DNA of 64,000 nucleotides from Pseudomonas sp. R28(2017) (lineage in GTDB: Bacteria > Pseudomonadota > Gammaproteobacteria > Pseudomonadales > Pseudomonadaceae), in assembly GCF_002112505.1 (NCBI RefSeq), contig NZ_NEHW01000011.1:62001-126000 (forward strand), read 5' to 3'. Positions 9,235 to 18,055 of the stretch are shown piece after piece. The notes under the pieces are model-generated. The model worked only from the letters and a program-made list of their open reading frames with translations, was not told where the DNA came from and did no database searches. Each line of letters begins with the position of its first letter. The first letter of the stretch is position 1. Position numbers and translations under genes: made by a program.

Positions 9235-9816
9235 ATGAGCCTGTCCCTTTCCATGGCCGCTTTCGCCCTTGCCGCATCGATCTCTCCCGGGCCAGTCAAT
9301 GTCGTCGCCCTTGGCAGCGGTGCCCGTCATGGCTTGCGGGCGAGCCTGTGGCATGTCACGGGTGCGACGCTGGGCTTCTGCCTGCTGCTGGTGCTGGTTG
9401 GCCTGGGTGTGCACGAACTGCTGTTGCAATGGCCGCTGCTGGGCGTGGCACTGCACTGGGGTGGCGTGGCGTTTCTGCTGTACCTGGCGTGGAAACTGGC
9501 CAGCGATGATGGCCAGCTGGGCGGGACCGGCCAGCAGCAGGCACCTTCGGCCTGGCATGGCGCGGCCATGCAATGGCTGAACCCCAAGGCCTGGCTGGCG
9601 GCGGTAGCGGGCGTGGGTGCCTATACCGGGGGCGAACAGCAACTGTTGTGGTTGTTCACCTGGATCTACGGGCCGATCTGTTTCGTTTCGGTGGCCTGCT
9701 GGGCCTGGGCCGGGAGTGTGGTCCGGCAGTATCTGCACGAGCCACGGTATCTCCAGTGGCTGAATCGGGGGCTGGCAGTGCTGCTGGTGGGCAGTGCGGC
9801 CTATCTGCTCATCTGA
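9235..9816 (+). CDS. LysE/RhtB-family amino-acid exporter
   Basis: This 193-residue, six-TM protein has the LysE-family signature near the N-terminus (ASISPGPVNVVALGSG) and the conserved QWLNPKAW motif before TM4. Such proteins export amino acids or their derivatives by proton antiport. GGAG 9 bases before ATG 9235 supports this start. The 3' end overlaps the end of the convergent AraC gene by 8 bp. No substrate can be assigned from sequence alone. Confidence 0.88.
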   Translation: MSLSLSMAAFALAASISPGPVNVVALGSGARHGLRASLWHVTGATLGFCLLLVLVGLGVHELLLQWPLLGVALHWGGVAFLLYLAWKLASDDGQLGGTGQQQAPSAWHGAAMQWLNPKAWLAAVAGVGAYTGGEQQLLWLFTWIYGPICFVSVACWAWAGSVVRQYLHEPRYLQWLNRGLAVLLVGSAAYLLI

Positions 9817-10594
9817 TGCCGCCCGCGCGGTAATGCCCGGGTGTCGCCGCCAGGTGCTGCTTGAAGGCGCGCTGCAGATGCGCCTGGTCGCAAAACCCTG
9901 CCTCCAGTGCCACCTCGGCGATCGCCCGGCCACGGCGCAGTTGTGCACGCGCCTGTTGCACCCGCTGGTCGAGCAGGTAGCCATGGGGCGTCAGGCCGAA
10001 GCGCTGGCGGAACGCACGAATCAGGTAGGACCGGGACAGGCCGCACGCCGCACAGATATCTGCAAGGCTCAACGGGTCGCTGCGGTGCGCACGAATGAAC
10101 GCCGCCGCCGCATCCAGGGGTGGATGCTCACTTCGCACCTCGTGCACACGGGTGCGCAGATAGCCCGGGAGGTCTGTGAAAAAAGCCAGCAGCCGTGCTT
10201 CTCGATCGCTCAGTTCAGCATCGAACAGGTCGGCAAACAGTTGCAGCAGCCGGCTGTACAACCCGGCACAGGTGCTGAAGGTCTGCGCTGGCAGGGCGAA
10301 GCCCCGAGCCTGCAACCACGGCATGTCGACGAACAGCATCAGGTACGACCACGGCTGCCCGGCGATCGGGTTGCACGTGTGCACCACACCTGGGTTCATC
10401 AGCACCGTGGTACCGGCCATCACCTCGCGCTGGCTGGCACCGCTCAGGTAGGTACTGCGCCCCCCGGTGATCACCCCGATGGAAAAGCTCTCATGGGAAT
10501 GGGCGGCGTAGCAGACCTTGCGCCCGTCCCCCACGCGCCGGGCTTCGACGAAGGGCAATGCCGGATCCCGCCAGAACCGCGACACCTCGATCAT
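9809..10594 (-). CDS. AraC-family transcriptional regulator with N-terminal cupin
   Basis: This 261-residue protein has an AraC_binding cupin (about 1-145; HSHESFSIGVITGG) and two helix-turn-helix motifs at the C-terminus (SLADICAACGLSRSYLIRAF; AIAEVALEAGFCDQAHLQRAF). This is the subgroup often found beside LysE-type exporters, which it may control. ATG 10594, with a GAGGG-type site, gives a normal N-terminus; an upstream extension of the frame would run into the preceding gene. It lies 10 bp after the XRE-cupin gene on the same strand, so the two may form an operon. Confidence 0.9.
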   Translation of the reverse strand: MIEVSRFWRDPALPFVEARRVGDGRKVCYAAHSHESFSIGVITGGRSTYLSGASQREVMAGTTVLMNPGVVHTCNPIAGQPWSYLMLFVDMPWLQARGFALPAQTFSTCAGLYSRLLQLFADLFDAELSDREARLLAFFTDLPGYLRTRVHEVRSEHPPLDAAAAFIRAHRSDPLSLADICAACGLSRSYLIRAFRQRFGLTPHGYLLDQRVQQARAQLRRGRAIAEVALEAGFCDQAHLQRAFKQHLAATPGHYRAGGIR

Positions 10595-10604
10595 CGCCCT
10601 GCCC

Positions 10605-11147
10605 TCATTCGCCGTCGTGGTGCACCACCACCAGCAGCTGCGCCGGCTGCTCGCCGACCGAGCGCAGGCGGTGTGGTGTCTGGGCGTTGAAGTGCAGCGC
10701 ATCACCCTGCGCCAGCAACACCCGCTCGTTCATGAAGTCGACCTCCACCTGGCCGGCGTGGACGAACAGAAACTCCTCACCTTCATGCTCCTTGAAGGTC
10801 GGGTCGCTGAATTCGGTCGGCGGCTGGATCAGGAACGGCATCAGGCTGCGCTGCCCGACCTGGTTGGTCAACGCCGCATAGCCCGGCCCGTGGCCATCGC
10901 CCACCAGCGCCTGGCGCTCGCCCTGGCGCACCAGGCTGTAGCGGCCCTGCCCGGCCTGCTCCTCGGCGAACAGCTCCTCGACGTTGACGTTCAGCGCCCG
11001 CGCCAGCTTCAGCGCAGCAGCGATCGACGGCGTGTTCAGGCCGCGCTCCACCTTGGACAGGTAGCTCTTGGTCATGCCGGATTTATCGGCCAGCGCCTCC
11101 AGCGTGACACCCAGTTTCTTTCTCAACAGTTTCAATCGGTTAGACAT
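10605..11147 (-). CDS. XRE-family regulator with C-terminal cupin domain
   Basis: This 180-residue protein has an HTH_XRE domain (about 1-60: LRKKLGVTLEALADKSGMTKSYLSKVERG) joined to a cupin (about 105-175). Regulators of this kind usually bind a small ligand through the cupin and control the adjacent catabolic genes. The gene is divergent from the class II aldolase/DHDPS-family pair. A perfect palindrome ATGACAC-TTT-GTGTCAT lies 36 bp upstream of its start, in the shared promoter region, and is the likely operator. Confidence 0.9.
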   Translation of the reverse strand: MSNRLKLLRKKLGVTLEALADKSGMTKSYLSKVERGLNTPSIAAALKLARALNVNVEELFAEEQAGQGRYSLVRQGERQALVGDGHGPGYAALTNQVGQRSLMPFLIQPPTEFSDPTFKEHEGEEFLFVHAGQVEVDFMNERVLLAQGDALHFNAQTPHRLRSVGEQPAQLLVVVHHDGE

Positions 11148-11182
11148 GCGACGCGCTTTTTCCCGGTTCCACAGGCTTGCTT

Positions 11183-11218
11183 ATGACACTTTGTGTCATA
11201 TAGGATTATTTGTGTCAT
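11183..11218. promoter_or_regulatory. Candidate operator of the XRE-cupin regulator
   Basis: A perfect 17-bp inverted repeat ATGACAC-TTT-GTGTCAT occupies 11183-11199 and a further half-site TGTGTCAT lies at 11211-11218. The region is the AT-rich intergenic space between the divergent regulator and aldolase genes. Assignment to the XRE-cupin protein is inferred from position. Confidence 0.55.
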
Positions 11219-11300
11219 GCGCTAACCCGTTGCTCAACCGACCAAAGCTTCGCAGCGGGCCAGCGCCGACATCGCTCATCACGCCACAGAGGAATCCCCA

Positions 11301-12083
11301 ATGGCCAAGACCCTGACACACAGCAAGGACCAACTGGTCCAGCAGGCGCTGACGCAGATGCAAGGCTCGCTTGCCGATAATACGTGGACTGTACGGGAAA
11401 AGCTGGCCCTGACCTGCCGAATTCTGTTCGATCACGGCCACGACTCCGGTCTGGCCGGGCAGATCAGCGCCCGCGGCCCGCAACCCGGCACCTTCTACAC
11501 CCAGCAGCTGGGGCTGGGTTTCGACGAAATCAGCGCCAGCAACCTGCTGCTGGTGAATGAGGACCTTGAAGTGCTCGAAGGCCAGGGCATGCCCAACCCG
11601 GCCAATCGCTTCCACAGCTGGGTATACCGCGCCCGTGCAGATGTGAACTGCATCATCCACACCCACCCGACCCACGTAGCCGCCCTGTCGATGCTGGAAG
11701 TCCCACTGCAGGTTTCGCACATGGACCTGTGCCCGCTCTACGACGATTGCGCATTCCTCGAAGCCTGGCCGGGCGTGCCGGTGGGCAATGAGGAAGGCGA
11801 GATCATCAGCGCCGCGCTGGCTGACAAGCGCGCCATCCTGCTTTCGCACCATGGCCAGCTGTCCACCGGCACCAGCATCGAGCAGGCCTGCGTGTACGCC
11901 CAGCTGATCGAGCGCGCCGCGCGCCTGCAGTTGCTGGCGATGGCGGCCGGCACCATCAAGCCCATCGACCCGGCACTGGGCCGCGAAGCCCACGACTGGA
12001 TCGACCGGCCCAAGCGCCATGCCGCCGCCTTCAACTACTTTGCCCGGCAGAGCCTGCGTGCGCACGCCGACTGCCTGAACTGA
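11301..12083 (+). CDS. Class II aldolase/adducin family protein
   Basis: This 260-residue protein belongs to the AraD/FucA fold. Zinc-ligand histidines are visible in IIHTHPTH (His120, His122) and in LLSHHGQ (about 186). Members cleave or epimerise sugar phosphates; others act on hydroxy-acids. It is followed 32 bp later by a DHDPS/NAL-family enzyme, which suggests a two-step catabolic route for a sugar acid or hydroxy-keto acid controlled by the divergent XRE-cupin regulator. The substrate is not evident and no transporter is adjacent. Confidence 0.85.
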   Translation: MAKTLTHSKDQLVQQALTQMQGSLADNTWTVREKLALTCRILFDHGHDSGLAGQISARGPQPGTFYTQQLGLGFDEISASNLLLVNEDLEVLEGQGMPNPANRFHSWVYRARADVNCIIHTHPTHVAALSMLEVPLQVSHMDLCPLYDDCAFLEAWPGVPVGNEEGEIISAALADKRAILLSHHGQLSTGTSIEQACVYAQLIERAARLQLLAMAAGTIKPIDPALGREAHDWIDRPKRHAAAFNYFARQSLRAHADCLN

Positions 12084-12115
12084 TCCCAGAACGCCTTGCT
12101 TGCGGAGCCCAAAAC

Positions 12116-13009
12116 ATGACCAGCGAATTCCACGGCATCATCGGCTACACCATCACCCCCTTCAGCGCCGGTGGCGAACAACTCGACCTGCCCGCACTGG
12201 GGCAGTCCATCGAACGCCTGATCGACGGCGGCGTGCAGGCCATCGCCCCGTTGGGCAGCACCGGCGAAGGGGCCTACCTCAGCGACAGCGAATGGCAGCA
12301 GGTGGCCGAGTACAGCCTCGCCCAGATTGGAAAACGTGTGCCCAGCATCGTCAGCGTCTCCGACCTGACCACGGCCGGCGCCGTGCGCCGCGCCCGCTTT
12401 GCCCAGGCCCATGGCGCCGACGCGGTGATGGTATTGCCAACCGCCTACTGGAAGCTCAGCGAAGCCGAGATCCTCCAGCACTACCGCGCCATCGGCGACG
12501 CCATCGATATCCCGATCATGCTCTACAACAACCCTGCCACCAGCGGCACCGACATGCCGGTGGAGCTGATCCTGCGCATCGTCCGCGAAGTGGCCAATGT
12601 GACCATGGTCAAGGAAAGCACGGGCGACATCCAGCGCATGCACAAGCTGCAACTGCTTGGCGAGGGCCAGGTACCGTTCTACAACGGTTGCAACCCGCTG
12701 GCGCTGGAAGCGTTCGTGGCCGGGGCCAAGGGCTGGTGCACGGCGGCACCGAACCTGATTCCGGCGTTGAACCAGGCGCTGTACCAGGCGGTACTCGAGG
12801 GAGACCTGACGCAGGCCAGGGCGCTGTTCTACCGGCAACTGCCGTTGCTCGACTTCATTCTGAAAGGCGGGCTGCCCGCGACCATCAAAGCGGGCTTGGG
12901 GCTGACCGGCTTGCCGGTGGGTGAGCCACGGCGACCGGTGTTCGGGCTGGATGAGCCAGGGCGCGCGACCTTGGCGGCATTGTTGCAAGGACTCGGCATC
13001 AAAGACTGA
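12116..13009 (+). CDS. Dihydrodipicolinate synthase/N-acetylneuraminate lyase family protein
   Basis: This 297-residue (beta/alpha)8 protein has the catalytic Tyr137 (MLYNNP) and Schiff-base Lys166 (MVKEST), plus the GSTGEG pyruvate-carboxylate loop at about 47-52. It should be an active class I pyruvate aldolase or dehydratase. Its place beside an aldolase and away from lysine biosynthesis genes argues for catabolism rather than dapA. GGAG lies about 10 bases before ATG 12116. Confidence 0.88.
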   Translation: MTSEFHGIIGYTITPFSAGGEQLDLPALGQSIERLIDGGVQAIAPLGSTGEGAYLSDSEWQQVAEYSLAQIGKRVPSIVSVSDLTTAGAVRRARFAQAHGADAVMVLPTAYWKLSEAEILQHYRAIGDAIDIPIMLYNNPATSGTDMPVELILRIVREVANVTMVKESTGDIQRMHKLQLLGEGQVPFYNGCNPLALEAFVAGAKGWCTAAPNLIPALNQALYQAVLEGDLTQARALFYRQLPLLDFILKGGLPATIKAGLGLTGLPVGEPRRPVFGLDEPGRATLAALLQGLGIKD

Positions 13010-13020
13010 CGTGTTTCTCC

Positions 13021-13107
13021 TGTGGGAGCGGGCTAGCCCGCGAACACCGGCGAAGCCGGTGCCAGGCACTGCAGCGCCTGCTTCGCGGGTCAAGCCCGCT
13101 CCCACAA
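13021..13107. repeat. Paired REP sequence (asymmetric)
   Basis: Inverted REP units (TGTGGGAGCGGGCTAGCCCGCGAA and its partner reading TTCGCGGGTCAAGCCCGCTCC) flank a 35-40 base loop. The pair lies between convergent genes, where it may stop transcription or stabilise mRNA. The two arms differ at the centre (CTAG versus TCAAG), unlike the other pairs. Confidence 0.85.
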
Positions 13108-13131
13108 AAGTCAGTCGTCTCAGCCTTTACC

Positions 13132-14550
13132 TCATGGCATCACCGGCGGCACATACTGCAACGTGGTACCCAGCGCCCACAGCAACACCAGCACCAGCGG
13201 CACATGCACCAGCAACTGCACGAACGAGAAGCCGATCAGGTCACGCGCCTTCAATCCCAGCACGCCCAGCAGCGGCAGCATGTAGAACGGGTTGATCAGG
13301 TTCGGCAGCGCCTCGGCGGCGTTGTAGATCTGCACCGCCCAGCCCAGGTGGTACTGCAGGTCGTTCGCCACCAGCATCACGTACGGTGCTTCGATGATCC
13401 ACTTACCACCGCCGGACGGGATGAAGAAGCCCAGCACGGCGGAGTACACGCCCATCAGCAGCGCATAGGTGTCATGGGTGGCGATCTGGGTGAAGAACAG
13501 CGAAATGTGGTGGGCCAGGGTCTGTTCATCCACCCCTTTGACCTGGGTGAGGATCGCGGCGATCGAGCCATACAGCGGGAACTGGATCAGCACCCCGGTG
13601 GTGGTCGGCACGGCACGCGCCACGGCATCGAGGAAGCTGCGCGGGCGCCAGTGCAGCAAGGCACCGAGCATGATGAACAGCAGGTTGTAGGTGTTCAGCC
13701 CTGAAATGGCGGTGATCGCCGGCTTGGTGGCGAACTCCTGGTACAGCCAGCCGCCGGCCAGGGCCACCAGCATCAGGATCAGGATCGGGCTGTGCTCCAG
13801 CCACTCGCCTGGGCGGGTGCGCTTGGGGGCTGGCGGCGCGGTGAAGCTGGGGTCGACGCCGCAATCTTCGGCGCTGCGCGCACTGGTCGGGCCAGGTGCC
13901 GTGGCATAGGCGATCACCAGCGAGACGATCACCAGGGCCGCCAGCATCACCCCGGACTGCCAGAGGAAAATGGTATCGGTAAACGGGATCACGCCGGTGA
14001 TCGACAGGATAGAAGGCGGCAGGCTGGCCGGGTTGGCCTGCAACTGCGCGGCCGAGGACGACAGGCCCAGCGCCCAGACGGCCCCCAGGCCCAGGTACGC
14101 AGCGGCACCGGCGGCGCGGTAATCCATCTTCAGTTCAGTGCGGCGGGCCAGGGCACGGACCAGCAGGCCGCCAAACACCAGCGACAGGCCCCAGTTGAGC
14201 AGCGAGGCCAGCATCGAGATCAGCGCGACCCAGCACACCGCCGAGCGGCCATTGCTGGGGATGCGCGCCAGGCGGTCGATCAGGCGGGCGGCGGGTGGCG
14301 AGCTGGCCACCACATAGCCGCCGATGACCACGAAGGCCATCTGCATGGTGAACGGGATCAGGCTCCAGAAGCCATCGCCAAAGGCCTTGGCCGTGTCGGT
14401 CGGCTTGGCACCCATGGCCAGGGCGCCGATGCACACCAGCAGCACGGCCAGGGCAGCGAATACCCAGGAGTCGGGGAACCAGCGCTCGGCCCAGTTGGAA
14501 CAGCGCAGGGCAAAGCGGGCGGAGCGGCTGTCTTGGATTTCAGCGGCCAC
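13132..14550 (-). CDS. atoE: Short-chain fatty acid/acetoacetate transporter AtoE
   Basis: This 472-residue protein with about 12 hydrophobic segments matches the AtoE/TIGR00366 short-chain fatty acid permease family throughout, including FFIPSGGGKWIIEAPY and AEALPNLINPFYMLPLLG. It should import acetoacetate or butyrate-like acids. It lies downstream of scoA-scoB on the same strand, separated by a REP pair, so it completes an acetoacetate uptake and activation unit. Confidence 0.92.
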   Translation of the reverse strand: MAAEIQDSRSARFALRCSNWAERWFPDSWVFAALAVLLVCIGALAMGAKPTDTAKAFGDGFWSLIPFTMQMAFVVIGGYVVASSPPAARLIDRLARIPSNGRSAVCWVALISMLASLLNWGLSLVFGGLLVRALARRTELKMDYRAAGAAAYLGLGAVWALGLSSSAAQLQANPASLPPSILSITGVIPFTDTIFLWQSGVMLAALVIVSLVIAYATAPGPTSARSAEDCGVDPSFTAPPAPKRTRPGEWLEHSPILILMLVALAGGWLYQEFATKPAITAISGLNTYNLLFIMLGALLHWRPRSFLDAVARAVPTTTGVLIQFPLYGSIAAILTQVKGVDEQTLAHHISLFFTQIATHDTYALLMGVYSAVLGFFIPSGGGKWIIEAPYVMLVANDLQYHLGWAVQIYNAAEALPNLINPFYMLPLLGVLGLKARDLIGFSFVQLLVHVPLVLVLLWALGTTLQYVPPVMP

Positions 14551-14603
14551 GGTTACTTCCTTTTATTGGTTTTATCGGATTTTTCTGCAGAAGCGCAAAA
14601 ACC

Positions 14604-14677
14604 CTGTGGGAGCGGGCTTGCCCGCGAATGCGGCGGTGAATGTACCGACGCATTCGCGGGCAAGCCCGCTCCCACAG
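14604..14677. repeat. Paired REP sequence
   Basis: Two inverted copies of CTGTGGGAGCGGGCTTGCCC with CGCGAATGCG extensions form a long hairpin between scoB and atoE. It is the only pair in the window inside a same-strand gene set, where it could lower atoE expression relative to scoAB. Confidence 0.9.
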
Positions 14678-14698
14678 GTATAACGTGTACCTTCTATG

Positions 14699-15355
14699 TC
14701 AGAAGGTCATTTCCTTCACATCGTCCGGCACGATCAGCTTGCCGGCGGTTTTCTCGATGATTTCTTCAACGCTCACCCCCGGCGCAGTCTCGCGCAGGAT
14801 GAAGGCGCCGTCTTCGATCTCCAGGTAGGCCAGGTCGGTCAGCACCTTGCGGATGCAGCCGGCACCGGTCAGCGGCAGGCTGCAGCGCGGCAGCAGCTTG
14901 GACTCGCCATCCTTGGAGGCGTGGGTCATGGTGACGATGATGTTCTCGGCACCGGCCACCAGGTCCATGGCGCCGCCCATGCCCTTGACCAGCTTGCCGG
15001 GGATCATCCACGAGGCGATGTTGCCTTCCACGTCCACTTCGAAAGCGCCCAGCACGGTGAGGTCGACGTGACCGCCACGGATCATGGCGAACGATTGCGC
15101 CGAGTCGAAGATCGACGCGCCACGGCGGGCGGTGACGGTCTGTTTGCCGGCGTTGATCATGTCGGCATCGAGGGTGCTTTCGGTAGGGAATTCGCCCATG
15201 CCGAGCAGGCCGTTCTCGGACTGCAGCATCACGTCCATGTCGGCCGGCACATAGTTGGCCACCAGGGTGGGGATGCCGATGCCGAGGTTGACGTAGTAGC
15301 CGTCCTTCAGTTCACGGGCGACGCGTTGCGCCATCTGTTCGCGGGTCAGTGCCAT
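14699..15355 (-). CDS. scoB: 3-oxoacid CoA-transferase subunit B
   Basis: This 218-residue protein is the beta subunit of succinyl-CoA:3-ketoacid CoA-transferase (SCOT). The catalytic glutamate that forms the glutamyl-CoA thioester is Glu47 in the SENGLLG motif. The enzyme transfers CoA from succinyl-CoA (or acetyl-CoA) to acetoacetate. ATG 15355 is the standard start; the frame runs further upstream through scoA out of frame and is not coding there. Partner of scoA, 35 bp upstream. Confidence 0.95.
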   Translation of the reverse strand: MALTREQMAQRVARELKDGYYVNLGIGIPTLVANYVPADMDVMLQSENGLLGMGEFPTESTLDADMINAGKQTVTARRGASIFDSAQSFAMIRGGHVDLTVLGAFEVDVEGNIASWMIPGKLVKGMGGAMDLVAGAENIIVTMTHASKDGESKLLPRCSLPLTGAGCIRKVLTDLAYLEIEDGAFILRETAPGVSVEEIIEKTAGKLIVPDDVKEMTF

Positions 15356-15390
15356 GGTCAGGATCTCTTTGTTGTTCTGATGGACGGCGC

Positions 15391-16089
15391 TCAGGCCTTG
15401 ACGGTGCGCTTTTCGATGCGTTTTTCGAAGGTGCCGACGATCACCCGATCGACGAAGATGCCCGGGGTGTGGATTTCGCTGGGCAGCAGCACGCCAGGCT
15501 CGACGATCTCTTCCACTTCGACCACGGTGATCTTGCCGGCAGTGGCCGCCAGCGGGTTGAAGTTCTGTGCGGTGTTGCGGTACACCACGTTGCCGTAGTG
15601 GTCGGCCTTCCAGCCCTTGACGATGGCGAAGTCGCCGGTGATGGACTCTTCGAGGATGTACTTGCGGCCCTTGAACTCGCGCACTTCCTTGCCGTCGGCA
15701 ACCGGGGTGCCGTAGCCGGTGGCGGTGTAGAAGGCCGGGATGCCGGCGCCGCCGGCACGCATCTTCTCGGCCAGGGTGCCTTGCGGGGTCAGCTCGACCT
15801 CCAGCTCGCCGCTGAGCAGCTGGCGCTCGAATTCGGCGTTTTCGCCGACGTAGGAGGCGATCATCTTGCGGATCTGCCGGTCTTCCAGCAGCACGCCCAG
15901 GCCAAAGCCGTCGACACCGCAGTTGTTGGAGACCACGGTCAGGCCCTTGACACCACGGCGCTTGATTTCGGCGATGAGGTTTTCGGGGATGCCGCACAGG
16001 CCGAAGCCGCCGGCCAGTACCGTCATGTTGTCGGTCAGGCCTGCCAGGGCCTCTTCATAGGTTGCTACGCGCTTGTCCAGTCCGGCCAT
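15391..16089 (-). CDS. scoA: 3-oxoacid CoA-transferase subunit A
   Basis: This 232-residue alpha subunit carries the GGFGLCGIPENLI motif of family I CoA-transferases (about 25-37) and the VSNNCGVDGFGLG block. It pairs with ScoB to activate acetoacetate to acetoacetyl-CoA in ketone-body and branched-chain catabolism. ATG 16089 follows an AAGGCGGA site and gives the normal MAGLDKR start. It is the first gene of the scoA-scoB-atoE set and divergent from a LysR gene that probably regulates it. Confidence 0.95.
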   Translation of the reverse strand: MAGLDKRVATYEEALAGLTDNMTVLAGGFGLCGIPENLIAEIKRRGVKGLTVVSNNCGVDGFGLGVLLEDRQIRKMIASYVGENAEFERQLLSGELEVELTPQGTLAEKMRAGGAGIPAFYTATGYGTPVADGKEVREFKGRKYILEESITGDFAIVKGWKADHYGNVVYRNTAQNFNPLAATAGKITVVEVEEIVEPGVLLPSEIHTPGIFVDRVIVGTFEKRIEKRTVKA

Positions 16090-16229
16090 GCTGATCCGCC
16101 TTTTGTAGTTGTTGAACCGACGAGGCTGTCGGTGAGCGTGTGCAGCCATCTTCACCGCTGGCGACTGATTTGTTAATTTTGTTTTCATCATCGATTGATA
16201 ACTTTTCCAAAACAGCGACCGAGGCTGTC

Positions 16230-17135
16230 ATGAACGTCAAGCAACTGCGCGCCTTCGTCACTGTCGCCAAGTACCAGAGCTTCGCCCAGGCCGGCGAACA
16301 CCTGCATGTGTCACAACCGGCCCTGAGCCTGACCATCAAGGCCCTGGAGGACAACCTCGGCGGCGCCCTGCTCACCCGCACCACCCGCAGCGTCAGCCTG
16401 ACCGCCGAGGGCGAGGTGCTGCTGCCGCTGGCCCGGCGCCTGCTGGCCGACTGGGATGACACCGAAGAGATGCTGCGCCAGCGCTTCACCCTGCAGCTTG
16501 GCCGTGTCTCGGTGGCGGCCATGCCGGCCTTTGCCGGCAACCTGTTGCCGCATTCGCTCAAGGTGTTCCGCCAGCGGTACCCCAAGGTCAACGTCACGGT
16601 GCATGACGTGATCAACGAACAAGTACTGGAACTGGTGCGCCATCGCCGCGTCGAACTGGGCATCGGCTTCGAGCCGGAAAACACCGAAGGCCTGAACTTC
16701 CACCCGCTGTACATGGACCGTTTCGTCGCCGTGGTGCCGGCCGACTCACCGCTGGCCACGCAAACCCAGGCGACCTGGGCGCAACTGCTGGCGGAGGACT
16801 TCATCGCCTTGCAACGCCCGTCGGCGGTGCGCCTGCTGCTCGAGCAGTACGTCGCGGCACGCCACGGCAAGCTGGCGGTGGCGTTCGAAAGCCACCAGCT
16901 GTCGACCATCGGCCGCATGGTCGCCAGCGGCCTGGGCGTCAGCGCGGTACCGGCGCTGTGTATCAACCAGATGCAAGAGCTCGGCGCGCGGTGCGTGACA
17001 CTGGTCGAGCCCGCCGTGGAACGGCGCATCGGCGTGATCGCGCTGGCCGATCACAAGCTTTCCACCGCAGCCCAGGCGCTGCTCGAGGTACTGCTTTCCC
17101 ATACCCAGACTCCGGAGGTGACATGCGTTACGTGA
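16230..17135 (+). CDS. LysR-family transcriptional regulator
   Basis: This 301-residue protein has the LysR HTH at the N-terminus (MNVKQLRAFVTVAKYQSFAQ, recognition helix around SQPALSLTIKALE) and a LysR_substrate domain from about residue 90. It starts at ATG 16230 with GAGG just upstream. Its 140-bp AT-rich space with scoA, on the opposite strand, is the usual place for a LysR site, so regulation of scoAB-atoE is likely but inferred. Its last 13 bases overlap the aldo/keto reductase gene. Confidence 0.93.
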   Translation: MNVKQLRAFVTVAKYQSFAQAGEHLHVSQPALSLTIKALEDNLGGALLTRTTRSVSLTAEGEVLLPLARRLLADWDDTEEMLRQRFTLQLGRVSVAAMPAFAGNLLPHSLKVFRQRYPKVNVTVHDVINEQVLELVRHRRVELGIGFEPENTEGLNFHPLYMDRFVAVVPADSPLATQTQATWAQLLAEDFIALQRPSAVRLLLEQYVAARHGKLAVAFESHQLSTIGRMVASGLGVSAVPALCINQMQELGARCVTLVEPAVERRIGVIALADHKLSTAAQALLEVLLSHTQTPEVTCVT

Positions 17136-17944
17136 AACTGGCAGGTTGCAGGGTGCCGGCCATTGGCCAGGGCACCTGGTACATGGGCGAAGACCCGGCC
17201 CGCAAGGCCGCCGAAGTGAGCGCCCTGCAACAAGGCATCGAACAAGGCCTGACCCTGATCGACAGCGCCGAAATGTATGCCGAGGGCGGCGCCGAGCAAG
17301 TGGTCGGCCAGGCTATTGCCGGGCGCCGCGACCAGGTGTTCCTGGTCAGCAAGGTCTACCCGCACAACGCCAGCCGACGTGGCGTGCCTGACGCCTGCGA
17401 ACGCAGCCTGAAGCGCCTGGGTACCGATATGATCGACCTGTACCTGCTGCACTGGCGGGGCCAGTATCCGCTTGAGGAAACGGTCGAGGCATTCGAGCGC
17501 TTGCGCGAGCAGGGCAAGATCCGCCATTGGGGCGTGTCCAATTTCGATGTGGATGACCTGCGCGAGCTGCACAACCCGGAATGCGCCACCAATCAGGTGC
17601 TGTACAACCCGGCGCAGCGCGGCATCGAGTTCGACCTGTTGCCGTGGAGCCGCCAGCGCGGTTTGCCGACCATGGCCTACTGCCCGCTGGCCCAGGCCGG
17701 GAAGCTGTTGCAGCACCCGGTGCTGAGCGAGATCGGCGAACGCCATGGGGCGACGCCGGCGCAGGTCAGCCTGGCGTGGGTGACCCGGGAGAGTGATGTG
17801 ATTGCCATCCCCAAGGCGGTGTCAGCGGAGCATGTGCGGTTGAATGCGGCTGCCGGGGCATTGACCTTGACCAGTGAAGACCTGCGCGCGATCGACCGGG
17901 CGTTTCCTGCGCCGACGCGCAAGCAGCATCTGGCGATGGTCTGA
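17123..17944 (+). CDS. Aldo/keto reductase
   Basis: This 273-residue cytoplasmic NADPH-dependent oxidoreductase keeps the AKR tetrad: Asp47 and Tyr52 (LIDSAEMY), Lys77 (LVSKVYP) and His110 (LYLLHW). The NADPH-binding end has IPKAVSAEHVRLN. CGGAGGTG a few bases before ATG 17123 fixes the start, which lies inside the end of the LysR gene, so the two are translationally close. The substrate is unknown; the closest family group is the general YeaE/DkgA-like reductases. Confidence 0.92.
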   Translation: MRYVKLAGCRVPAIGQGTWYMGEDPARKAAEVSALQQGIEQGLTLIDSAEMYAEGGAEQVVGQAIAGRRDQVFLVSKVYPHNASRRGVPDACERSLKRLGTDMIDLYLLHWRGQYPLEETVEAFERLREQGKIRHWGVSNFDVDDLRELHNPECATNQVLYNPAQRGIEFDLLPWSRQRGLPTMAYCPLAQAGKLLQHPVLSEIGERHGATPAQVSLAWVTRESDVIAIPKAVSAEHVRLNAAAGALTLTSEDLRAIDRAFPAPTRKQHLAMV

Positions 17945-17955
17945 CAGACCGAGTT

Positions 17956-18048
17956 GACCCCTTCGCGGGCAAGCCCGCTCCCACAGGAATTCAATAACCT
18001 TCAGGTTCAGTGATCTCTTGTGGGAGCGGGCTTGCCCGCGAAGGGGTC
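17956..18048. repeat. Paired REP sequence
   Basis: An inverted pair with arms GACCCCTTCGCGGGCAAGCC and continuing CGCTCCCACAG sits between the convergent aldo/keto reductase and dnaE2 genes. The pairing extends 6-7 bp beyond the REP core (GACCCC/GGGGTC). Confidence 0.9.
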
Positions 18049-18055
18049 ATCAATG

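Noticed and set aside
14699..15997. A single 432-codon frame spanning scoB and part of scoA
   Set aside because: Only the part from 15355 on reads as ScoB; the upstream part is a shadow of scoA in another frame. Two separate genes with normal starts explain the region.
13021..18048. Repeated 25-30 bp sequences that might be CRISPR repeats
   Set aside because: They are inverted pairs, not regular direct repeats with spacers, and match the REP type of P. putida.
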